A DNA stretch of 64,000 nt from Lentisphaerota bacterium (GTDB taxonomy: Bacteria; Verrucomicrobiota; Lentisphaeria; Victivallales; Victivallaceae): contig JAAEMX010000170.1 of the NCBI GenBank assembly GCA_024225035.1, forward strand, positions 1 through 64,000, written 5' to 3'. Both the position numbers and the translations under genes were made by a program. Below the pieces are notes generated by a model. The model saw only the letters and a program-made list of their open reading frames with translations, was not told the DNA's origin and did no database searches. Below, one piece after another: positions 17,823 through 27,200 of this stretch. How positions within the stretch are numbered: position 1 is the first letter of the stretch; each line of letters begins with the position of its first letter.

Positions 17823-19046
17823 TTATTTATTTCTTAATGGCATTATTGCACTAGTCGAAGTTGGGTTTGACAATGAACTTATTATCACAGGAGTCATACT
17901 ATCTGTACATTTTATTTCAATCGCTTCTTCAGGAGAATTGCATAATGCATTTAGACATTCAATGAAAGATCTAAGGTTTAAGTCAAAAGATAATATTTCT
18001 TCTGTTATATTATTACATTCCAATTTACCTTTGATACAAGCAGAATGTTCCCAATTGATAATTTGCTCTGGGATCTTTCCGGAATATCCCATTGTTGAAT
18101 CTATGTTGATTTTCAACGATTGCAGGGTAGAGTCTAAACAAAACTTTACTTGAGGGATATAACTGAAATCCTCAAAACATGGATGCTTTTCCTCAAGATA
18201 ACTCGTCATCATTTCGGTTAGGTTGTATATTTCTCTGTATTTTGTGCAAAACTTTAATTTCCAACTGGAAGGGAATATTCGTGTATGTTCACAATCAGGG
18301 AATTCTTCGTCAATCACGTCAAATACAATATCATCATGGCCTTTGGATTGTAATACCGCCTCGCTTATTCCAACTAAAAGCTTAGCTTTATTAATATCTT
18401 GAATCGAAATATTTCCAGGAGGCACTAAAACTGCATTATTGCTTAATTTTGTCAAAGCAGAACAAGGCCGGATAATAACAACCTTGCCATTAGTTCCAAT
18501 AATCTTCCCCCTTTTATCAAGATAAATACCCCGAATAGCTCTATCCGATTCTTCACGTGCCTTTAGTGCAGCATTAATAATTTGCAGGTCTCTTGCGTTC
18601 AGTTCAATGATGTTTTCCATAAATGGTTCTCCATCTATTCTTTTCATTTCTTTTTTCAGTTTTATCCTCGCTTTCTGAAGTCGGCTTCTGACGGTGTTTT
18701 CTTTACAGTCAAGGAGCAAACTTATTTCCCTGTAGCTTTTACCGTTGATATAATGTTCACAAATAACAGTTTTTTGTATTTTTGTCAGCTTACTTAAAAC
18801 AGTGCGCAATTTCGCTTTAATTTCACTGTTGTTATCTGGAACAATATCAGGTTCAACCAAGATTCCTTTGTTAATTGAATCATCAAACGGCAAATGTAAT
18901 TGTACGGGATTTTTGCGGTGATATTGCTTAGCACAGTTTTCGGCAATACGACAAAGCCATTGTTCAAATTGATTATGGTTTCGCAGTTGCGTCAATTTCT
19001 TGTATGCATTAATGAATGTTTCCTGGCATATTGCATCATTGTCCAT
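17823..19046 (-). CDS. ECF sigma factor fused to a DNA sliding-clamp-like domain (main part)
   Basis: 407 codons. Residues 1-45 are the second half of ECF region 2 (ICQETFINAYKKL, FEQWLCRIAENCAK). Residues 85-135 are region 4 (SYREISLLLDCKENTVRSRL). Residues about 145-407 resemble the last two domains of DnaN: GIYLDKRGKIIGTNG, EEFPDCEHTRIFP (compare FPDYRRVIP), FDLNLRSFIECLNAL, then CTDSMTPVIIS and the terminal IMPLRN that matches the clamp's final MPMR. A sigma-clamp fusion recalls phage T4 late transcription. The missing first half of region 2 lies just upstream in the same frame behind a TGA (19047-19049). An internal GGAG plus ATG at residue 143 could also yield the clamp part alone. Confidence 0.75.
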   Translation of the reverse strand: MDNDAICQETFINAYKKLTQLRNHNQFEQWLCRIAENCAKQYHRKNPVQLHLPFDDSINKGILVEPDIVPDNNSEIKAKLRTVLSKLTKIQKTVICEHYINGKSYREISLLLDCKENTVRSRLQKARIKLKKEMKRIDGEPFMENIIELNARDLQIINAALKAREESDRAIRGIYLDKRGKIIGTNGKVVIIRPCSALTKLSNNAVLVPPGNISIQDINKAKLLVGISEAVLQSKGHDDIVFDVIDEEFPDCEHTRIFPSSWKLKFCTKYREIYNLTEMMTSYLEEKHPCFEDFSYIPQVKFCLDSTLQSLKINIDSTMGYSGKIPEQIINWEHSACIKGKLECNNITEEILSFDLNLRSFIECLNALCNSPEEAIEIKCTDSMTPVIISSLSNPTSTSAIMPLRNK

Positions 19047-19172
19047 TCAATTGTTGCTTTTTACTGCTATGCGTCTTGCAACAGCAGCGTGGTAGCGTAC
19101 AACAAGAACCCCAAACGCTTCAGTATTTCCTGCAATTACTTTTTTTATCAATTCTATATCACTTTGACTCAT
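19047..19172 (-). pseudogene. 5' fragment of the ECF sigma factor, cut by in-frame TGA
   Basis: 41 codons from ATG encode the first half of sigma region 2 (DIELIKKVIAG-N-TEAFG, then VRYHAAVARRIA). The frame ends at TGA and continues without shift as ATG GAC in the main ORF, so removal of one codon change would give an intact ECF sigma factor of about 449 residues. TGA is a normal stop elsewhere in the window. Options are a nonsense mutation, readthrough, or stop-restart at TGA-ATG. Its ATG overlaps the stop of the ORF before it (TGATG). Confidence 0.65.
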
Positions 19173-19372
19173 CAATTGTTTCCTGTAATAAATTTTCTAC
19201 GAAACTGTGTCGTTATTATTATTGATGGATAAGTTACTAAAAAGTATCCTCTATTTAGTAAAAAAAGAAAACATTTCTCGAAAGTTTCAGGTTTGATTTT
19301 TGGATGTGGCGGATAGAGATTTTTTATTCCTGAAATAAATTCTTTAAAAGTTTCTTGTTTATCAAATGGCAA
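19172..19372 (-). CDS. Small ORF coupled to the sigma factor, possibly truncated
   Basis: 66 codons from a TTG with no clear ribosome site. The frame stays open further upstream into the MITE-like element, so the original start may have been displaced. Its stop overlaps the sigma ATG as TGATG, a classic coupling arrangement. No conserved domain is recognised; it is not a typical anti-sigma factor because it has no membrane segment or zinc motif. Confidence 0.3.
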   Translation of the reverse strand: MPFDKQETFKEFISGIKNLYPPHPKIKPETFEKCFLFLLNRGYFLVTYPSIIITTQFRRKFITGNN

Positions 19373-19390
19373 ATATTTAAGAATACTAGA

Positions 19391-19613
19391 ACTGGTCTCA
19401 AAAGTTAATTTGGAAAATTAAAATTATCAAACAAGCCAAATGGATAAATGCTGAATAGTTGATCGCTTTGTAATTCAACCTTATAGTTACCCTTCAAAAG
19501 TGTTGAACCCAAGCATTTATATGTTAAACTTTTCAGCTTTTATTAGGTGATAACTTTCTTATTTACAACAAATTATCACATGTTGATCAGGTTATAAGAC
19601 TTTTGAGACTAGT
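19391..19613. mobile_element. MITE-like element, 223 bp, with 15-bp terminal inverted repeats
   Basis: ACTGGTCTCAAAAGT (19391-19405) and ACTTTTGAGACTAGT (19599-19613) are inverted copies with one mismatch. The 193 bp between them code for nothing. A further isolated copy of the end sequence (AGTAGTCTCAAAAGTCAAA) lies at about 17560. No transposase is in the window, so it would be non-autonomous. It separates a truncated-looking ORF from the stop of the secreted-protein gene. Confidence 0.6.
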
Positions 19614-19614
19614 T

Positions 19615-20355
19615 TCAATAATAGATTATTTTACGTTCTTTAGTCAGGGTATATTTCTTGAACGTTTTGTTGTTTTTATAGTAGTTGACGGTTTCTGTTT
19701 TTTTCAGCCAGTTACCTTTATTATCATATTTATATTTGACAGCAATAGTTTTTGTTTTTTTTCCGTTGCGAAATGTTGTGATGGATACCGGATTGCCGTG
19801 TTTATCATGAATGTATTTTGACCTGCCGATAATTTTTGTGTTGTAGGATAGCGCCGATTCAGCTAAGTTTCCGACATCTGAAAACTTAAATTTCCACGTC
19901 ATGATTCTTGAGCCCATGGCGATAATTATTGAGGAAAGTCCGTTTTTGTCATAAGCAAATTCTTTAGAACTTGAAGTTTTGCCATTTCTCAGGTTGCTTA
20001 TGGAAGAGATGATCCCTTTGTTTTTGTATTCAGCTGTTTCAACATACATAGCCTCTTTGCTATAAGGTATGGAGAAGGTTATTTTGCACAAATCACCATT
20101 TTTATTGTATGTAAGATTTGTCGTGTACTGGGCTTTATTTGACTTGTCAAAAATAATTTTTCGAGTTTTTCGACCGTTAGGAGCAAAGTATTCAGCAATG
20201 TTGCCGTGTTTTGGACTGATGGTTACAATTTCTTTTACTGGTCCATGTGTTTTTTTATTCTCCCAGTTCCATTCTGGAGAAAAAGGGTCTGCAGAGGCTA
20301 ATGTAGATGCTAATACTAGGGAGAAAATGACAAGTAGCTTTATGGGATTGAACAT
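19615..20355 (-). CDS. Secreted YD-repeat-like protein
   Basis: 246 residues with a clear signal peptide (MFNPIKLL then a hydrophobic core, cleavage likely after LASA at residue 22). The mature part is built of short beta-hairpin units with patterns like YDKNG, YNKNGDL, DKHGNPVSITTF and YKYDNKGNW, similar to RHS/YD repeats of bacterial surface proteins. It probably lies in the periplasm or on the surface; the role is unknown. AAAGG six bases before this ATG beats the in-frame TTG five codons earlier. Its stop codon abuts the MITE-like element. Confidence 0.75.
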   Translation of the reverse strand: MFNPIKLLVIFSLVLASTLASADPFSPEWNWENKKTHGPVKEIVTISPKHGNIAEYFAPNGRKTRKIIFDKSNKAQYTTNLTYNKNGDLCKITFSIPYSKEAMYVETAEYKNKGIISSISNLRNGKTSSSKEFAYDKNGLSSIIIAMGSRIMTWKFKFSDVGNLAESALSYNTKIIGRSKYIHDKHGNPVSITTFRNGKKTKTIAVKYKYDNKGNWLKKTETVNYYKNNKTFKKYTLTKERKIIYY

Positions 20356-20467
20356 TGTTATGCCTTTCAAAGGTTATGTTTCCGAATTGCTGATCTAATC
20401 TTTTTATTACAGCGTTAAAGGCATTTTGTCAAGGCTTGAGAGGAGAGGGGAGAGCCGGGAGTAAAGA

Positions 20468-20689
20468 TTACTCCCAACTCGTGATAACCATTTCAGCTTT
20501 TTCAGGAGTAACAATAATAGCTTTTTGCTTGCACTCAACCACGCATAGCTGGCATAACATGCAGTCTTCTTTATATTTAATTACAGGCTTTTTGCTAGCT
20601 TTATCCATCCGTATTACATCGACCGGACAAATATTACGGCATTTTGCGCAGCCGTTACAAAGCTCATAATTTATCTTTTCAATACTCAA
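20468..20689 (-). CDS. 2[4Fe-4S] ferredoxin-like protein
   Basis: A 73-residue protein with two complete four-Cys motifs: CNGCAKCRNICP and CMLCQLCVVECK, giving two [4Fe-4S] clusters. It follows the flavoprotein gene so closely that its GAGG ribosome site overlaps that gene's TGA. It starts with TTG, since no ATG is available and the spacing to GAGG is seven bases. It is the likely electron partner of the flavoprotein, as AprB is for AprA, although it is half the size of AprB. Confidence 0.88.
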   Translation of the reverse strand: MSIEKINYELCNGCAKCRNICPVDVIRMDKASKKPVIKYKEDCMLCQLCVVECKQKAIIVTPEKAEMVITSWE

Positions 20690-20698
20690 ACTATTTCC

Positions 20699-22333
20699 TC
20701 ACTTTTCTGTTATTATTTCACCTGGTATTCTGAGCGGATACTTTTGTTCGTAAGGTATAGATTTGTCCGGCAGAAACTTTTCAGGGATGGGTTCAATCGA
20801 GACCGTCATCTTGCCCGCAACATTCTCAAGCTGTATCCAGGCCAGAAAGTTTTTATCGTCTCTTCTTGGATAATCCTCCCGATAATGACAGCCTCTGCTT
20901 TCTTTTCTGGCAAGAGATGAGCGCAATTTAATTTCAGCATTTAAAACGATGTTGGCGACTTCATGGGCAAGCCTGAGGTCATGGGCATCATCCGCCTTAA
21001 GTTTTGGAACCAAATTGTTTTTAACAAATTCAATATAGGTCAGCGCGGCTTTTAGTCGCTCTCCATGTTTGATGTATAATATGAAATAAGGCGACAGGGT
21101 ATTTTGTATAATCTGCAAAACCCATCGAGGAGAAAAGCCTCCTTTGCGTCGTAATGGATGAAAGGTTTCTTCACAGATTTCTTTAATCACTTTTTGGCTT
21201 ATTTCAGCATTTTCTGCCTTTAACGCATATTTTGCCGCGTTAACTCCAGCCAGACATCCAGTTACACAGGCATGAGTTATGGCAAATCCCATAAATGGAT
21301 ATTTGGCGCCAGCCGCCATATTACCCAAGGCATCTCCGGCAGCAAAAAGCCCATCAACTGTTGTTGCGCAGGATAAATCTTTGGAAACAATACCTTCAGT
21401 TTTGTGACTTGCCATTCCCAGAGAAGTTCCTCCGGCAAAAGCAACTATAGAACCATCCGGCATTTCGGCAGAAACCGGCCCTCTGCCGGCATGAATCTCA
21501 AATTCTTTTGAAAGCCACAATGCAGTTCCGGTGAATTCTAATGGATTTCCCTCAGCATTGAACACACGTTTGAATTTTACTCCGGTCATTGGTTTTGCAC
21601 CCGGTTGCATGTCCTCGGCAAAATTTAGAAATGCAGGGTGTTCCTTGCTGCCGGAATGGGTATCAATAAATTCTTTGCCCAATACTTTTGCGCCGACTCT
21701 GTAGGCAAGGGCGTCCGCATCGCCGGTAAGTTCGTGAATCGGCCAGCCGTTTGGTTTAAAGCCCGCGGCTCCGGCGCACATGACAGTCGCTTTGGAGTTG
21801 AAGATGTGTAAGTCAGCGGTTTCGGCTGAGATACCAGCTGCACCAATTACCTTGTCATTATTCTTGATGAGCTGGGTGATCATTATTCTATCAAAAATTT
21901 TTACTCCAAGCTGTATGGCTTCTTTGCGAGCACGTTCAGGCGCCTGATTTTTGCTGAAAAATATTGTACTGCCGCCTTGTTCGCCTTTCTTGGTGTATAA
22001 AGAGCCATCGTCATTTTTGTAAAAATCCACGCCCCACTTTACAAACTGTTCATATATTTTGAATGATCCTTTGAAGACCATTTCTGTCCATTCGGGGTTG
22101 TTTATATATTCGCCGGTTATGCTGACAGCTTTCAGCCATTCATTAAGGTCATGTCCCCATTCCGGCTTGAACGGGCAAAGACTGTCTGCATATGGACTTT
22201 GTCCGGACTTTCCGGCATAAGCTTTGTCTACAAGTATGACGTCAGCTCCGGTTTTTCTGGCTTTTATAGCGGCGAGTAGTCCAGCCATCCCGCCGCCAAT
22301 TATTAAAATATCTGTTATGTATAAATCCTTCAT
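20699..22333 (-). CDS. FAD-dependent oxidoreductase (fumarate reductase/AprA superfamily)
   Basis: A 544-residue flavoprotein. The N-terminal dinucleotide-binding fold is ILIIGGGMAGLLAAIKA followed by the acidic residue in VILVDKA. The superfamily's second FAD motif is in VDGLFAAGDALGNMAAGAKYP. The C-terminal helical domain (about 415-500) and length are as in fumarate reductase and adenylylsulfate reductase alpha subunits. With the ferredoxin gene next to it, it forms a soluble two-subunit enzyme. No signal or heme subunit is present, so it is not a standard SdhAB/FrdAB. The substrate cannot be told from sequence. A GGAACA-class promoter lies 33 bp upstream. Confidence 0.82.
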   Translation of the reverse strand: MKDLYITDILIIGGGMAGLLAAIKARKTGADVILVDKAYAGKSGQSPYADSLCPFKPEWGHDLNEWLKAVSITGEYINNPEWTEMVFKGSFKIYEQFVKWGVDFYKNDDGSLYTKKGEQGGSTIFFSKNQAPERARKEAIQLGVKIFDRIMITQLIKNNDKVIGAAGISAETADLHIFNSKATVMCAGAAGFKPNGWPIHELTGDADALAYRVGAKVLGKEFIDTHSGSKEHPAFLNFAEDMQPGAKPMTGVKFKRVFNAEGNPLEFTGTALWLSKEFEIHAGRGPVSAEMPDGSIVAFAGGTSLGMASHKTEGIVSKDLSCATTVDGLFAAGDALGNMAAGAKYPFMGFAITHACVTGCLAGVNAAKYALKAENAEISQKVIKEICEETFHPLRRKGGFSPRWVLQIIQNTLSPYFILYIKHGERLKAALTYIEFVKNNLVPKLKADDAHDLRLAHEVANIVLNAEIKLRSSLARKESRGCHYREDYPRRDDKNFLAWIQLENVAGKMTVSIEPIPEKFLPDKSIPYEQKYPLRIPGEIITEK

Positions 22334-22366
22334 AAGAACTCTGTGGCTAATTATCTTTACCTAAAC

Positions 22367-22397
22367 TATTAGTACGCTAATGCTGTTGATTTGTTCC
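22367..22397 (-). promoter_or_regulatory. GGAACA-class promoter, site A (flavoprotein)
   Basis: On the minus strand GGAACA, 17 bases, TACTAATA. The predicted start of transcription is about 25-30 bases before the flavoprotein ATG, the best-placed member of the class. Confidence 0.7.
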
Positions 22398-22711
22398 ATT
22401 AGAGAGCAAATTAAAATGATTAAATGATGATATGTGCGATAATTTCGATGCTTAATAAATTAGGACATTGATTATAAAATGCAAGAAATTTACTCAGAGG
22501 AAAGTTGTTTATAAAAGTTCAGATTAGCGGAGAGACGGAATTTTGAGGAACAAATAAGTGTTTTTGTTTTTCTATATTTTTAATGGAGTATGATTTATTA
22601 ATTTATTTCCTGATTTTTCCTGCAAAATATGAAGGTAGCTGTGAAACTCTCTTAAGTGGAGGCTGATAGAGGTATTAGATGTCAATTGGTCTGTACTGAA
22701 GGGAGAAAATT
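22398..22711. other. Intergenic
   Basis: AT-rich gap between divergent genes. Beyond site A at its left edge and the GGGAGAA ribosome site of the sugar porter, nothing clear is visible. Confidence 0.3.
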
Positions 22712-24160
22712 ATGACTGAATGGAAGATGCCGTTGAACTGCCATAGTTACAAAGCAATCGTAATATTAATCTGTACAACTGCTGCATTGGGAGGACTGCT
22801 CTTTGGATTGGATCAAGGGTTTATCGCAAACTCCCTGCCAACAATTCAAAAAGTTTATAACCTTGGAATAGAAGGTGGTGAAAGTTATTCCGCTATTTTA
22901 GCTACAGGCGGTGTGATCGGGGCTTTGCTCTCAGGTTTTTTTGCAAGGTTTCTGGGGCGCAAAAGAAGTCTCGTCCTTGCTGGATTCCTCTTTGTTATAA
23001 TGTCTGCTGTATCAGCTTTTTTGCCGCCGATATCAATTTTGTATGCCTGTCGCTTGGGGCTGGGGTTTGCTGTCGGGGTCGCGTCATTTATCGTTCCATT
23101 GTATCTTTCTGAAACTGCTCCTTCATCCATAAGAGGCTCAATGGGAACTCTGTTTCAGCTTATGATTACAATTGGTATATTTTTAATATCTGTGACAAAT
23201 GTTATGATTGTCAAGGTATTCACATTCTCGCAGGAAGCTCTGCCGCTAATGTTTCTGGTTATAGCTGCCTTTGCTTTGTTAATGTTTATAGGGGCATTAC
23301 TATTGCCTGAAAGTCCAAGGTGGCTTATGCTTAAAAAGCGCAGAGATAAAGCTGTCAAGGTGCTGCAAAAAACATTGAATTCTCAGTCCGAGATTGACTT
23401 TGAAATAAAAGAGATAGAGTCAGTCATAGGCGCCTCCAGAAACAGTTTATCCGGCATTCTGCTGAACAGGAATTTTATTAAGATACTAATTGTGGGAGTC
23501 TTAATGCAGGCCTTTCAGCAGTTGGTTGGTATCAATTTGATGGTTTATTATGCTCCTACAATATTCAGTTATGTCGGCATGAACGGCATTGTAGCTAAGT
23601 TGTCGATACCAACGGTGTTTGTGCTGTTCACAATTCCTGCAATCTGGTTAGTAGAAAAATGGGGCAGGAAGAAACTGCTTTATATTGGAGCAGGAGTCAT
23701 GTTTGCGGCAATGGTGTTCTCAGGGGTCGCCTTTTTAATGATTGGAAATATCACTAATCCGAAATTAATAAGTGAAACTCCAAAGCTGATACTTTTGATC
23801 TCGTCTATAGTTTACATATTTGGTTTTGCCTTTTCATGGGGACCTGGAGCCTGGCTGGTTTGTTCTGAGATTTTCCCGATAAAAAGCCGAGAAGTAGGCA
23901 TGACAATAACTACCATGGTCAACTGGACTTTTGCCGGGATTGTAATGGGTAACGCACTGACTATAATGAAGCATTTCGGGAACTATTCTGTATTTTTCCT
24001 GTTTGCCGGCTTTTGTGTTCTTGCCATTCTGTTTCTGAGATTTTTTGTTCCTGAAACTAAGGGGATAACTCTTGAGGAACTGGAGTTCAATTTGAACAGT
24101 GGTAAGAAACTTAAAGATCTTGGTAAATGGAAAGGCTCTTCTTCTGCTGTCAGAAGCTGA
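22712..24160 (+). CDS. Sugar porter (MFS, SP family)
   Basis: A 482-residue carrier with 12 membrane segments and the full set of sugar-porter signatures: GFFARFLGRKRSL, PLYLSETAPSSIRG, PESPRWLM, QQLVGINLMVYYAPTIF, EKWGRKK and the final PETKGITLEELE. It probably imports a hexose or pentose with protons, like XylE or GalP. GGGAGAA precedes the ATG. It is transcribed alone and shares a two-way terminator with the giant-paralogue gene. Confidence 0.9.
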   Translation: MTEWKMPLNCHSYKAIVILICTTAALGGLLFGLDQGFIANSLPTIQKVYNLGIEGGESYSAILATGGVIGALLSGFFARFLGRKRSLVLAGFLFVIMSAVSAFLPPISILYACRLGLGFAVGVASFIVPLYLSETAPSSIRGSMGTLFQLMITIGIFLISVTNVMIVKVFTFSQEALPLMFLVIAAFALLMFIGALLLPESPRWLMLKKRRDKAVKVLQKTLNSQSEIDFEIKEIESVIGASRNSLSGILLNRNFIKILIVGVLMQAFQQLVGINLMVYYAPTIFSYVGMNGIVAKLSIPTVFVLFTIPAIWLVEKWGRKKLLYIGAGVMFAAMVFSGVAFLMIGNITNPKLISETPKLILLISSIVYIFGFAFSWGPGAWLVCSEIFPIKSREVGMTITTMVNWTFAGIVMGNALTIMKHFGNYSVFFLFAGFCVLAILFLRFFVPETKGITLEELEFNLNSGKKLKDLGKWKGSSSAVRS

Positions 24161-24172
24161 ATTATCCGCAAA

Positions 24173-24210
24173 AAAAACTCCATGTTTAAGTCTGTAAACA
24201 TGGAGTTTCT
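24173..24210. terminator. Two-way terminator, 14-bp perfect stem
   Basis: AAACTCCATGTTTA (24175-24188) pairs perfectly with TAAACATGGAGTTT (24195-24208). On the minus strand eight T residues follow, so it serves the giant-paralogue gene best; it also lies just past the sugar porter. Confidence 0.85.
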
Positions 24211-24230
24211 GGAAGAGTCAGGATATTGAT

Positions 24231-27200
24231 TTATGATATCAGAATTGTTTTCATATATTGATTGATTTTATTCTGTTGAGGGTCATCATGGTCCTGCCAC
24301 TTGGGGTTTGAGGCGCTATACAGTGAGATGCCGGTAAACGCACTCTGCTGGTGCTGATAGCTGAATGAAAGATTAATATCAAGTTTTTCCCTTGACTGGA
24401 CTGGCATAAGGCGTGTTCCCAATTGGAAAATGTATCTTCTGTTTTCAAAAGAGTCTTCTTTTCTGTAGATTAGCCTTATTCCTATATTAGTTTTATCGCT
24501 ACATCCTTCAAGCAATTTTATATTTGGTAATTTGATATCTTTGAAGTCCTTGTGTTCGTCTTGGCGACGATAGAATATACCTTTCTGTGGATTAAAGACA
24601 AAACCATGATTCAGGTCAAAAACTGTTTCAAAAATAACGGCTTTTATATTTTCATGTTCAACCAAATCGTAAATCAGTCCAATGATCCCGGGGTGTTTTT
24701 TATGAGCTGAGCCGGTATATATACGTTTGAGCCTGTTATCGCCTTTTCCCCAGAGATACTGTTTGTGGGCAGCTTCTGTTTCCGGTAAAATATATTTCAA
24801 GCCTAGTTCCCTGCTGATTCTCATGGATTCAAACATTCCATTCAATGCATTAGTTAATGTCAGAAGTTTTTCACATTCAAGCAGCAGACAGAACTCAATA
24901 CTGTTCCGGCTCTTTTTTGCGAAAAGCATATTATTTTTACCCGATTTAATTTTGTAACCGGAATAATAGAAAATTGAAATTTTGCATGAGCGCACAAGGC
25001 TTTTGACGGCTTTGTACCTGGTGTTGGTTTTGCTATGTTTGTTCATCCAAGTATGGCATTCATCAATAATCGTATTTAAAAGTCCTACCCTGTCATTAAG
25101 TTCCTTGAATATTTTTATTCCTTTGGCCCCTTTGACATCGGCTATAGAAAAGGCGATAACATGTTTCCAGTATTTAGCCAGAGCATCATCGACAGCGGTT
25201 ATAGTTTTTCTTCTCTGATAAAAACGGTTTGCAGATTCTTCTTTGAATTTTTTCACGCTATAGTTGAGTAATACCAAGTCGCCGTTGCTACGCCTATTCT
25301 GTTTCTTAAAATAGCCGTACAGTTTGTTTTTCCTGTTTGATAGCTCTTTTGATATTTCAGGGACTTCTGAAGTAGCACTTTCAAGTATGTCTTTCGCGGT
25401 CTCCTTAAGGCTTTCGTAGTTCATACGGTTAAGCATGCAGTTAGACAGTTTTGGGGAGGACTGTGATAGAGTGCCTCTCAGGTTAGGCCTGAGATAATCT
25501 CCATAGAGAGCAAGAATTTTAAAATATTTTTCGTAGAAAAGAGTGATCGGTGTAATATCTGTAGATTTGCCAACATTAAAACATGAGCCTTCACATTTTG
25601 TGCCGTCTTCGCGCCAAATGGTGTTAATTGAGGTGTACATCAAAGAGTTTTCATAATACTCCTGAGTCTTATGGTATGATTTTTCAATTGTTTTACCTTG
25701 AATATATGACTTTCTGTTATCATAAAAGCTTTCTTCCTCAGTAAGTCTCTCTTTGAGGTCTTTCCAGTCATCATCCAAATCATCGTTGAAAGGGTCATAA
25801 GTTAAGCCTAAACTGCCGAAGACGTTTAGTTTTGCGGCAAACCCCAGGTAAGAACATGATTTTTCTTTGGAGTACAGGATTTCCGTATCCTGATTATAAT
25901 AGCATTGATGATAGCTGTTTCCATCATCCAGTTTGAAAGGTAAAAACAGTCTGGCTTTTCTGTTCTTCTGATAAGCTTTGCGTTTATAAATATATGCATT
26001 TGCTTTAGCATCAAATAACGTTGCATCGACGCCGAGTTTGCTGTATTTTATATCGTTTGAAAAATATTTTTCGTCCCCTCTGATACAGGACAGGGATGAA
26101 TTAGCAGCTACTCCGGCTTTGGCTTTCCCTCTAATTTTTCCAACGTTTGCTTTATATCCCTTGTCAGTAGTCAGCAGGTAGAGGTAGGCTTTATGTTTTT
26201 TGAGGTTTTGAATGCATAACCCTTTTGGGGCAACAAAAAGATCAAAAACTCCTTTCTGCTGTTCATAGTAGCGGTTTTTATTTAAGTCGTAGGGATGTAG
26301 GATGTTAAGGACATCGTTTTTGATGACCTGTGCTGCTGGAACATTCAAATCATTTCCAAATATCGCTGTTTTTTCTCCAATAAAAATCTGGTTTTCGACA
26401 TCATATTTACAGGCGCCATCAAATGCGTACAGATGTAAATACGCGCCTGCAAACAACCCTGCGCCAGCATCATAATCGGCGTAGTCATCAAATATATCGG
26501 ATATCATTCCATTATCCTTTGATGCCCCGATGCTTAAACTTGCAGTTGCTTGAGCCCCTAAGGAAAAAGTTCCGGCTAATTTTTTGTGTATTTTGCAACC
26601 TTGCATTTTCCAGAAAGATGAAGGGATATAGTTTTGTTGGGGCAACCCTACCATGCTATGCGTTGGTGTGGCTGTTTGAAGAATAAAACTAGCAGGGTTC
26701 TTGTCGTATTTTCCGCTAATACCTAATTTAGCGATTGGAGTTGCCGCAAGGCTTACTGAAACATAATTACCAAAACTTAAATCATTGGCATAGCTGAAAG
26801 GGTTAATGATCTGCAAAAAGTCGGCTGTCGCGACAAATTCTCGTCCCCATCCGCTGCTTTTTATAAAACCGTTAGCGTTACCTGGAATAGACATCCCGTC
26901 TCGCATAAAATAGTTTACTATATCATTATCGTCGTATTGTAATTTGAGTCCATAGCCTGATTTTACATTTTTTGAGCTTTCCAAACTTGCTATGATCTTA
27001 TTGATATTTTTGGCTTTAATACCCGCAGCCATATTTTTTTGCCATTTTATCTGATTGATCATCATTTCCTCAGCTTTGTATTTCTGAAGAACATTTCTCC
27101 TAAACAGATAATTTGCTATTATACAAGCCCACACCGGCGTTGACGTATAAGGGCGTTCGCTGTACTTATGGTTTCTTGCTTCTTCACTTTGCTCCCGAAT

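Noticed and set aside
19047-19049. Genome-wide reassignment of TGA
   Set aside because: Several well-bounded genes (for example the ECF ATPase and the ferredoxin's upstream neighbour) end at TGA with the next gene starting there, so TGA is a stop.
19016-19225. Plus-strand ORFs over the start of the sigma factor
   Set aside because: They are antisense to recognisable sigma region 2 coding and have no ribosome site.
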